A DNA stretch of 5,349 nt, from NCBI GenBank assembly GCA_964527395.1, contig CAZGQD010000053.1, positions 1-5,349 of the forward strand, written 5' to 3'. How positions within the stretch are numbered: the stretch's first letter is position 1; each line of letters begins with the position of its first letter. Position numbers and translations under genes: made by a program. Shown here one piece after another: positions 1 through 4,198 of the stretch. Under the pieces are notes generated by a model. The model was not told the origin of the DNA and ran no database searches. It saw only the letters and a list, made by a program, of their open reading frames with translations. Origin of the DNA: GCA-2688265 sp964527395 (GTDB taxonomy: Archaea > Nanobdellota > Nanobdellia > Woesearchaeales > GW2011-AR9).

Positions 1-1020
1 ATCTTGGTATATTGTAATGTTGTCTATCAATATTTCTTTTAGGTCTACGAACATATCTATGTGGAAACGTTGGTTGATCTTCTTGTGGAGTTTTTTTCTG
101 AAGACGCCGTGTTTTAAACCTAAACTGATGTGGAAACCTTCTTGTCTTTCATGAGCAGATACGTAAGTTAAAGGTTTGTCTTTCCCTATGAATCTGTTTA
201 AACCAAAGCCCATCTCTCGGATCCAAACTTCTTTTGATTCGTTCTCTGTTTTTACTAATTGGAATAATTGTTCGAACTCTTTTGGGCCATTGTGAGATAT
301 TACTCTTCCGTTTTTTATTTCTATTTGAAATGGAGTTGTAATATATGTTTGATATCTATTGTCTGGGACTGCATATATACTGGCAGTTCCAGTTACGTTT
401 TCTAGAAGTGTTGGTTCTGTGAATATTTCTCCAATTGGATAGAAGCTGCCTAAGTTTGCTTTTAAATCGCCAATATTTAGTTTTGCTTCTTCGAAAGGAC
501 CTGTGTAGGTTAGTTTGTTGTTGTCGTTTGAGATTATAGTAATATTATTTGCTTCTTTTAGCTTTGGTAGAATATTGTTTTTGATATTATCCCAGTGTGG
601 TTTGTCATATGTTAGGGATTTTATGTATCTTGCTTCGTTTTTTTCTAGGCTTATAAGGGTGTGCTCGATTACAAAACATTCTCGGTTTTTTAGGTCCAAC
701 CTGATCCTATAGTTAGATATTCTAAAATTAGTGTTTTGGATCAGAATTGCTACATCGTTTTTGTTTAGATTGAAGAGTTTGTCTTTTAGATCGTCTGCTT
801 TGTCTAGGTTGAATTCAATTAATTCGAAATTGTTGTGTTTTATGTTGTTTAGGGCGTTGGTGTAGGCGTCTGTAAGAATATTGTTTAGAATTATTCCTTG
901 GTTTTTTTCATGGATTATGATTAGTTTTTGTGAGGGAGTTAGTTCTAAGTTGTGTTTTAGAATGTTGCTGCAGTGAATAGTGGCTTTGGTTGTGAGTGAG
1001 ATTATATCTGTTTCTTGCAT
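1..1020 (-). CDS. M29-family (AmpS/AmpT-like) metallo-aminopeptidase, 3' end cut by the window
   Basis: An open frame runs from ATG at 1020 to the window edge, giving 340 residues with no stop. The C-terminal half matches the M29 aminopeptidase family (leucyl aminopeptidase, aminopeptidase T), cytosolic enzymes that remove N-terminal residues using two metal ions. Visible family landmarks are a PIGEIFTEP segment (E198), REMGFGLN (E269), FHISLG (H297) and FHIDMFVD (H320, D322). Their order and spacing resemble the AmpT metal and catalytic residues as I recall them. The Tyr expected about seven residues after the first His is not seen; H304 is there instead. The N-terminal half is more divergent. 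Typical members are around 370-410 residues, and the visible end lies close after the HxD motif, so probably only a short tail is missing. A TATA-like box 24 bases ahead and no Shine-Dalgarno match suggest a leaderless mRNA. The sense strand is unusually C-rich and G-poor, and 17 of 36 Leu codons are CTA. An M29-like non-peptidase is possible. Confidence 0.8.
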   Translation of the reverse strand, partial: MQETDIISLTTKATIHCSNILKHNLELTPSQKLIIIHEKNQGIILNNILTDAYTNALNNIKHNNFELIEFNLDKADDLKDKLFNLNKNDVAILIQNTNFRISNYRIRLDLKNRECFVIEHTLISLEKNEARYIKSLTYDKPHWDNIKNNILPKLKEANNITIISNDNNKLTYTGPFEEAKLNIGDLKANLGSFYPIGEIFTEPTLLENVTGTASIYAVPDNRYQTYITTPFQIEIKNGRVISHNGPKEFEQLFQLVKTENESKEVWIREMGFGLNRFIGKDKPLTYVSAHERQEGFHISLGLKHGVFRKKLHKKINQRFHIDMFVDLKEILIDNITIYQD

Positions 1021-1038
1021 ATTTGTTAGAATTGTGGG

Positions 1039-1050
1039 TTATTTAAAAAG
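1039..1050 (-). promoter_or_regulatory. TATA-type promoter of the M29 gene
   Basis: Read on the minus strand this is CTTTTTAAATAA, an archaeal TATA-like box centred 24 bases before the ATG at 1020. That distance would place the transcription start at or next to the start codon, so the mRNA is probably leaderless. No Shine-Dalgarno-like sequence lies between. Confidence 0.5.
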
Positions 1051-1078
1051 GTGAAGGTGTAAATGAGAGAGGAAGGGT

Positions 1079-1201
1079 TTAAAGTTCTCTTATTCTTTTC
1101 TTCATTCTCCAGTAAGCATCGTAGAAACTAGTAACTATCTCATCAACATCTCGTTGCCTTTCTTCCCTAGTTCTAGCTATGCTTCTTTCTTTAGCTTTCA
1201 T
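1079..1201 (-). CDS. 40-aa charged peptide, coupled to the upstream membrane protein gene
   Basis: A short frame from ATG 1201 to TAA 1079 encodes 40 residues. Its ATG overlaps the TGA stop of the 96-aa gene in an ATGA arrangement (1198-1201), a classic sign of translational coupling. The peptide is highly charged: the N-terminal half is Arg/Lys/Glu-rich (KAKERS, RTREERQR), followed by a segment with aromatic residues (FYDAYW) and a basic end. It would form an amphipathic helix and has no membrane segment or signal peptide. I recognise no family. The overlap suggests it is made with, and perhaps binds, the charged coiled-coil tail of the 96-aa protein. The main reasons to believe it are the exact ATGA junction and the purine-rich sense strand shared with its partner. 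The alternative is a chance frame in the 3' untranslated region. Confidence 0.5.
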   Translation of the reverse strand: MKAKERSIARTREERQRDVDEIVTSFYDAYWRMKKRIREL

Positions 1202-1488
1202 GTTTTTCTATTGTTTTCCTCATATTTTAATTTATCTATTTTATCTTCTAAAATCTCTCTTTCAACTAACATTCTTTCTAAATCTCTTGTCATTCTATCA
1301 AGATCTCTATCAAAACCCCTTTTTTGCTTGTCCATCATAACTTCATAGCCAATGTGGTAAATGAAAGGGAGCAATATTACTTCAACACTAAAGACTAATG
1401 TTGCATGTTTTTCTATCAGACTTGTTAGGAATATGAATATAATGGCTATTACTGTTGCCCAGATGCTGATCCAATATTTTGTGTACAT
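1198..1488 (-). CDS. small membrane protein with two helices and a coiled-coil tail
   Basis: The 96-residue product has two hydrophobic segments (about 5-25 and 30-50) with a short charged turn between (EKHA), then a highly charged tail from about 52 to 96 rich in Asp, Arg, Lys, Glu and spaced Leu/Met, which looks like a helical coiled coil. Expected topology is a membrane hairpin with both ends in the cytoplasm. I do not recognise the family; the layout resembles the many small 2TM plus coiled-coil proteins of unknown role in archaea and bacteria, where the tail can drive oligomerisation. It is the first gene of a two-gene unit with the overlapping 40-aa frame. AT-rich sequence about 24 bases ahead of ATG 1488 could be a weak TATA box; no clear Shine-Dalgarno match is present. 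Together with the hydrophobic pattern, the G-over-C bias of the sense strand supports a real gene. Confidence 0.65.
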   Translation of the reverse strand: MYTKYWISIWATVIAIIFIFLTSLIEKHATLVFSVEVILLPFIYHIGYEVMMDKQKRGFDRDLDRMTRDLERMLVEREILEDKIDKLKYEENNRKT

Positions 1489-1526
1489 GAAGAATGAAAA
1501 TATGGTTTATTCTTATTATTAATTTG

Positions 1527-1543
1527 TGTTCTTGAGAAGAACA
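1527..1543. repeat. 17-bp inverted repeat between the tRNA and the 2TM gene
   Basis: TGTTCTT and AAGAACA form perfect 7-bp arms around a GAG spacer. The repeat lies about 40-55 bases upstream of the 96-aa gene start, just beyond the AT-rich stretch that could be its TATA box. It could be a regulator binding site, or a small hairpin after the tRNA transcript. Confidence 0.3.
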
Positions 1544-1551
1544 TAGGGGAG

Positions 1552-1594
1552 TTGTAGTCTCTAATTTGCTCTTTTGTATTTTTGTAGTCTCTAA
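1552..1594. repeat. pair of 13-bp direct repeats downstream of the tRNA
   Basis: The sequence TTGTAGTCTCTAA occurs at 1552-1564 and again at 1582-1594, a 30-bp period. The pair lies just beyond the 3' end of the minus-strand tRNA-Leu gene. No partial copy of the tRNA is seen, so this is not an obvious integration scar. The purpose is unknown. Confidence 0.4.
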
Positions 1595-1619
1595 AATTTA
1601 AAGAGAATGAGAGAAGGAG

Positions 1620-1735
1620 TGCGGATGGCAGGGCTCGAACCTGCGTAGGCACTAAGCCACTGGGTCCTAAGCAAAGCCAAGATCATCCAATGAGTATGAC
1701 CTTTCCAGCCCATTTGACCACTCTGGCACATCCGC
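1620..1735 (-). tRNA. tRNA-Leu(UAG) with a 32-nt intron at position 30/31
   Basis: On the minus strand the acceptor arms GCGGATG and CATCCGC pair perfectly, followed by discriminator A (1620); CCA is not encoded. The T arm is GCAGG-TTCGAGC-CCTGC, the D stem is CCA/TGG with the usual A14, G18, G19 and A21, and the long variable arm (GGC-TTAGT-GCC) marks a class II tRNA. No valid anticodon arm exists in the unspliced sequence. Removing 1704-1673 gives a perfect five-pair stem CTGGG/CCCAG around the loop CTTAGGA, with anticodon TAG. This reads CUA and other CUN leucine codons. Exon 1 is 1735-1705 and exon 2 is 1672-1620, giving a mature length of 84 nt before CCA addition. Class II form, A73 and anticodon all agree on leucine. 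Pyrimidine- and T-rich sequence just beyond 1620 on the sense strand may end transcription. Confidence 0.93.
1673..1704 (-). other. tRNA intron (bulge-helix-bulge) at noncanonical position 30/31
   Basis: The intron folds as an archaeal splicing-endonuclease substrate. An 8-bp hairpin pairs AAGGTCAT (1703-1696) with ATGATCTT (1686-1679), including one G-U pair, around a 9-nt loop. The 5' bulge is GG^A. The central 4-bp helix pairs exon GGCT (1710-1707) with intron GGCT (1678-1675) through two G-C and two G-U pairs. The 3' bulge is TT^G. Both cuts fall after the second bulge base, as the enzyme requires, and coincide with the ends needed for a perfect anticodon stem. The outer helix is weak. 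Confidence 0.85.
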
Positions 1736-1765
1736 ATGAGTTAATAAGGCAATTTGGGGCCTTTT

Positions 1766-1776
1766 CTTTTTATATC
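1766..1776 (-). promoter_or_regulatory. TATA box of the tRNA-Leu gene
   Basis: On the minus strand this reads GATATAAAAAG, preceded by a purine-rich GGAAAA stretch that could be the factor B recognition element. Its centre is about 36 bases from the mature tRNA 5' end, which predicts a leader of roughly ten bases to be removed by RNase P. Confidence 0.55.
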
Positions 1777-1862
1777 TTTTCCTTGAAACTAAGGTAAATT
1801 ACTTGAGATGAAGTTAAATGACATAATTTTCATAAACTTTGTAAGTAAAATGTCAAAGGTTT

Positions 1863-1884
1863 GGAAATTAATGACTTGATTTCC
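1863..1884. repeat. short inverted repeat ahead of the TATA box at 1891
   Basis: GGAAAT (1863-1868) and ATTTCC (1879-1884) are inverted copies separated by ten bases, ending seven bases before the TATA box of the Cys-repeat gene. The position suits an operator, but 6-bp arms in AT-rich DNA can arise by chance. Confidence 0.2.
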
Positions 1885-1888
1885 ATAA

Positions 1889-1900
1889 AGTATAAAAATA
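1889..1900 (+). promoter_or_regulatory. TATA-type promoter of the Cys-repeat gene
   Basis: AGTATAAAAATA is a strong archaeal TATA box. With its centre near 1895 it predicts transcription starting near 1920-1925. An ATG at 1913 is only about 18 bases away and would lie before the start site, whereas the in-frame ATG at 1925 fits a leaderless mRNA. Confidence 0.55.
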
Positions 1901-1924
1901 GAAAAGGGAAAAATGTTCCTGAAA

Positions 1925-2716
1925 ATGGATTCTCATGAAGAAAAAGGCTCTGAACATGATTCTAAGCATAGTTCAAAGGAAACTGCTAGTGTTGAAAATG
2001 CTGAGCATAAGGAAACTAGTCATCCTGAGAAAAGTAGTGGGTCTTTTGGGATCAAAACTGCCTTGCTTTTAGGATTATTAGTGCTTTTAGGAGCATTTAT
2101 TGCGTTTGATATTTCTCATGGAGGGTGTAACGGGAAAAATGGATCTGCTCGAGACAATTGTTTTTATGAACAAGGATATTGTGGAGCAATAGATTCTGAT
2201 TCTTCGTTTTATAACATATGTGTATCTGAAGTTGCTGTTAGTTCTCTTGATGTTGAAGGATGCATGATTATTGATGATTTACAGTCACAAGGAAATTGTT
2301 TAACACAGATTGCTAAAGAAACAGTTGATGTTGAAATATGTTATTTAATTGAAGATGATTATTGGGCAGATAACTGTTTTTATGGCCTTAGTGGAATGGT
2401 TGAAGGAGAATACTATTGTGTGTCTATAGGGAATGAAGAACAAAGAACAGAATGTTATGTAGATTATGTGATTGAGACTTTGAACCCTGAATTATGTGGT
2501 GGAGTTGGTTTAGAAAAGCATGATAGATGTATACTTACGCTTGTAAAATACAGTTTAGATGTTGACCATTGTGAATATGCCAAAGAGAGTTTTAACCGTG
2601 ATGTTTGTATTTTGAGAGTTGTTAAATTAAATGAACAATTGGATGAGAGCATCTGTGAAACTATGGCCTGGAGTGGTTTTAAAGAAGATTGTGAAGCTTA
2701 TTATGCGCAGGAGTGA
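1925..2716 (+). CDS. membrane-anchored protein with about seven two-cysteine 26-residue repeats
   Basis: Starting at ATG 1925 the product has 263 residues; an ATG at 1913 would add four. Residues 1-40 are hydrophilic, acidic and His/Ser-rich with no predicted fold. One membrane helix follows (about 45-61, TALLLG through AFIAF). The rest, about 200 residues, is acidic and holds all 16 cysteines. From C113 to C228 they alternate with spacings of 12 (once 11) and 14, a 26-residue repeat whose units look like C-x11-C-x13 and probably form helical hairpins. Flanking, less regular pairs bring the count to about seven units. With one helix and no cleavable signal, the likely topology is N-terminus inside, cysteines outside, so disulfides within or between repeats are plausible. 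I recall similar Cys-paired repeat regions in other archaeal surface proteins but know no named family or function. The deacylase gene follows 50 bases downstream. No Leu codon is CTA, unlike the M29 gene. Confidence 0.8.
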   Translation: MDSHEEKGSEHDSKHSSKETASVENAEHKETSHPEKSSGSFGIKTALLLGLLVLLGAFIAFDISHGGCNGKNGSARDNCFYEQGYCGAIDSDSSFYNICVSEVAVSSLDVEGCMIIDDLQSQGNCLTQIAKETVDVEICYLIEDDYWADNCFYGLSGMVEGEYYCVSIGNEEQRTECYVDYVIETLNPELCGGVGLEKHDRCILTLVKYSLDVDHCEYAKESFNRDVCILRVVKLNEQLDESICETMAWSGFKEDCEAYYAQE

Positions 2717-2757
2717 TTATTTGCTTTAGATTGTGAACTGTGCTGCAGATTAGTTTA

Positions 2758-2762
2758 GAGGT
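2758..2762 (+). promoter_or_regulatory. Shine-Dalgarno match that sets the deacylase start
   Basis: GAGGT lies four bases before ATG 2767 and matches the archaeal anti-Shine-Dalgarno end of 16S rRNA. No convincing TATA box is present in the 50-base gap, so the gene is probably transcribed together with the Cys-repeat gene. This supports ATG 2767 over the in-frame GTG at 2740. Confidence 0.45.
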
Positions 2763-2766
2763 TAAA

Positions 2767-3279
2767 ATGGATGTGCATGAAAAATTAATTTCTTTTTTTG
2801 ATTCTTTATCTATTACTTATACCATTATTGAGCACGGAGAAACACCTAGCTCTTTGGAATCTGCCAAAGCTCGTGGAGAGCCACTAAAAATAGGGGCTAA
2901 GGCAATTATTGTAAAGTCTAAACATGGATTTTCATTGTGTGTTATGCCTGCTGATAGGAGACTTGATACTAAAGTGCTTAAAAAGGTGCTTAGGTCTAAA
3001 TCACTTCGCTTTGCAAGTCTTGAAGAATTAGAAGAAATAACTGGGCTTTGTAAAGGTGCAGTTCCGCCTTTTGGATGCTTCTTTGCTTTGAATACCATTG
3101 TTGATCCCTTGTTATTTAGTGAGGAGAATGTGGCTTTTAATGCTGCCAGTTTAGTTAAGTCTGTGAAAATGAAATCTGTTGATTATAAGAAGGCACTTGA
3201 ATCTTTTGGAGTAGTTGGTTCTGATGATGCTAATGGATCTGATACTGTTGGTGTTAGATTTGAGAATATCAGTTGTTAG
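2767..3279 (+). CDS. YbaK/ProX-type aminoacyl-tRNA deacylase (trans-editing domain protein)
   Basis: The 170-residue product spans a complete YbaK/EbsC editing domain, a free-standing cytosolic enzyme type that hydrolyses misacylated tRNAs (for example Cys- or Ala-tRNA(Pro) in characterised members). Family signatures in order are SSLESAKARGE (28-37); GAKAIIVK with K45 as the likely conserved catalytic lysine; MPADRRLD (60-67); SLEELEEITG (84-93); GAVPPFG (97-103), the GxxPxG substrate-pocket motif; VDPLL (112-116); and FNAASLVKSVKM (124-135) in place of the more usual Gly-Ser. About 20 C-terminal residues, Gly/Ser/Asp-rich and ending in Cys, follow the domain. Length is close to the usual 155-170. 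It follows the Cys-repeat gene by 50 bases on the same strand and ends 18 bases from the convergent cyclase gene. The amino acid and tRNA specificity cannot be read from the sequence. GTG at 2740 is an alternative start. Confidence 0.85.
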   Translation: MDVHEKLISFFDSLSITYTIIEHGETPSSLESAKARGEPLKIGAKAIIVKSKHGFSLCVMPADRRLDTKVLKKVLRSKSLRFASLEELEEITGLCKGAVPPFGCFFALNTIVDPLLFSEENVAFNAASLVKSVKMKSVDYKKALESFGVVGSDDANGSDTVGVRFENISC

Positions 3280-3297
3280 ATTACTTTATGTGGATGT

Positions 3298-3963
3298 TTA
3301 AAGAAGGTACCAAACAAGCCAAGCTAGAGCGAAAAGTCCGCAAAGAATTAATAAGATGATACTACCGTCTACGATAATATTTCTAAAGACTTTCTGGATT
3401 CGTTGTTGATCTTTTCTTTCCTCTAAGCCTAAAATATGAGTATATGGTTTTTTTACCTTAAATATTTTTACAGGATATTTAATGCCTTTAAGTTTCTTGG
3501 TTCCAATGAATCTGTAAGGAATAGTGTTAGCATTTGAAGCTCTGAAAGTTGCTTCACTTAGAAGAATATCAGTTGCATGAGCAATATTTTCTATTCTAGA
3601 AGCAATATTTACAGCCTCACCATAAATATCACCACTCTTTTTGATAACATCTCCAGTATTTAGAGCAGTTCTGATATACATCTTATTTTGTCTGCCTTTA
3701 TTGTATCCAGCAAACATATATTGAAGGTCCACTGCACAGATAATTGCATCAGTTGCAGATGAAAATATTACAATATATCCGTCACCTACCTTTTTGATAA
3801 CTTCACCTGAATGCTTTTCAAATGTAGCTTTACAAATCATATCAAAAGAATCGTGTAATTGAGAAAATTCGTCTCTGCTTAAGTTGCCAGTAGCTCTACT
3901 ATATTCTACTATATCTACGAAAAGTACAGTACATAATTCCGATTTTACCCTTGATTTTGCCAC
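3298..3963 (-). CDS. class III nucleotide cyclase (probable adenylate cyclase) with C-terminal membrane anchor
   Basis: This class III cyclase catalytic domain is followed by one membrane helix. Numbered from ATG 3978 (226 residues), all canonical residues are present: metal-binding D22 (FVDIVEYS) and D66 (KKVGDGY), purine-selecting K62 and D117 (SGDIYG), and transition-state N124 and R128 (NIASR). The K/D pair predicts ATP as substrate and cAMP as product. Spacings K62-D66, D117-N124 and N124-R128 equal those of Rv1264 as I recall it. The domain ends with the usual KLKGIKYPVKIFKV segment (161-175). Residues about 203-226 are hydrophobic, giving a tail-anchored enzyme with its active site in the cytoplasm; the catalytic domain works as a dimer. 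A strong TATA box is centred only 9 bases before ATG 3978 but 24 bases before an in-frame GTG at 3963, so I place the start at the GTG (221 residues). An upstream promoter with ATG 3978 remains possible. Confidence 0.85.
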   Translation of the reverse strand: MAKSRVKSELCTVLFVDIVEYSRATGNLSRDEFSQLHDSFDMICKATFEKHSGEVIKKVGDGYIVIFSSATDAIICAVDLQYMFAGYNKGRQNKMYIRTALNTGDVIKKSGDIYGEAVNIASRIENIAHATDILLSEATFRASNANTIPYRFIGTKKLKGIKYPVKIFKVKKPYTHILGLEERKDQQRIQKVFRNIIVDGSIILLILCGLFALAWLVWYLL

Positions 3964-3981
3964 TTTGCTGAAATTCATGGG

Positions 3982-3993
3982 TTTATATATAAA
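3982..3993 (-). promoter_or_regulatory. palindromic TATA box of the cyclase gene
   Basis: TTTATATATAAA is a perfect 12-bp palindrome and an ideal archaeal TATA box. Initiation about 25 bases downstream on the minus strand falls at about 3963, exactly at a GTG codon in the cyclase frame and beyond the ATG at 3978. Being symmetrical it could in principle also drive plus-strand transcription, antisense to the small ORF at 4004-4156. Confidence 0.55.
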
Positions 3994-4003
3994 GATATTG
4001 TTA

Positions 4004-4156
4004 CTAGAGAGTGAATTTAGGGGTTTTGTGTTTTGGTTGCTTTGGTAGAGCTAGAGCTGGCACTAAGAAGATACTGGCAATTACGAGCTGTTCAAAAGTC
4101 AGCCCAAACAGTATCTTCTCTTTGTATGCAATTTGCGTAGGTATTTCATATGCCAT
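4004..4156 (-). CDS. 50-aa PrgI-like membrane protein, probably truncated
   Basis: A short frame from ATG 4156 to TAG 4004 encodes 50 residues. The first half (MAYEIPTQIAYKEKI, then FGLTFEQL) strongly resembles the N-terminus of PrgI-family proteins, small inner-membrane parts of conjugation-type (VirB3-like) secretion systems, which open with a Y-x-[IV]-P motif and an [IF]-F-G-x-[LI]-T-x-x-Q turn before the first helix. Here one hydrophobic stretch follows (about 24-37, LVIASIFLVPALAL) and then a basic, Pro-rich tail (PKQPKHKTPK). Full members, as I recall, have two membrane helices and over 90 residues, so this is either a short variant or a remnant lacking its second half. It ends 40 bases before the GTG start of the cyclase gene on the same strand. 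Its start region shares overlapping divergent TATA sequences with the AbiTii gene. No other secretion or conjugation gene is in the window. Confidence 0.55.
   Translation of the reverse strand: MAYEIPTQIAYKEKILFGLTFEQLVIASIFLVPALALPKQPKHKTPKFTL
4066..4119. repeat. 11-bp inverted repeat with 32-base loop inside the PrgI-like ORF
   Basis: AGAAGATACTG (4066-4076) and CAGTATCTTCT (4109-4119) are perfect inverted copies. Both lie inside the small minus-strand ORF, where they encode parts of EKIL and SIFL. The transcript could form a hairpin of about 11 bp. It may be chance, or a regulatory structure ahead of the cyclase gene. Confidence 0.35.
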
Positions 4157-4167
4157 AGAAGCGAGAA

Positions 4168-4184
4168 TTATATAAATATTTGAA
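4168..4184. promoter_or_regulatory. overlapping divergent TATA boxes
   Basis: On the plus strand TTATATAAAT (4168-4177) is centred about 26 bases before ATG 4199, fitting a leaderless AbiTii transcript. On the minus strand an AAATATTTAT box (4184-4173 region) is centred roughly 20-24 bases before ATG 4156 of the PrgI-like ORF. The two boxes overlap within a 42-base gap, so the two directions may compete or be switched together. Confidence 0.5.
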
Positions 4185-4198
4185 GAGAAAGAAAAAAC

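Noticed and set aside
515..712. 65-aa plus-strand open frame
   Set aside because: It lies wholly within the M29 gene on the other strand and shows no independent motif or start signal.
1154..1348. 64-aa plus-strand frame rich in Ser and Phe
   Set aside because: It is the reverse-strand shadow of the 96-aa and 40-aa genes; its hydrophobic look comes from the purine-rich antisense.
1449..1652. 67-aa minus-strand frame overlapping the tRNA
   Set aside because: It starts inside the tRNA-Leu exon and runs into the 96-aa gene in another frame; no protein-like features.
1552..1735. tRNA gene as an integration site for a mobile element
   Set aside because: No integrase gene and no second copy of the tRNA 3' end were found in the window.
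1808..1879. 23-codon plus-strand frame upstream of the Cys-repeat gene
   Set aside because: No TATA box or Shine-Dalgarno match at a suitable distance, and it lies before the strong promoter at 1891.
2817..3098. 93-aa minus-strand frame
   Set aside because: Shadow of the conserved YbaK domain on the opposite strand.
3263..3575. AGAATATCAGTTG occurring at 3263-3275 and 3563-3575, exactly 300 bases apart
   Set aside because: A single 13-base match inside two unrelated coding regions is within what chance allows in an AT-rich 5.3-kb window.
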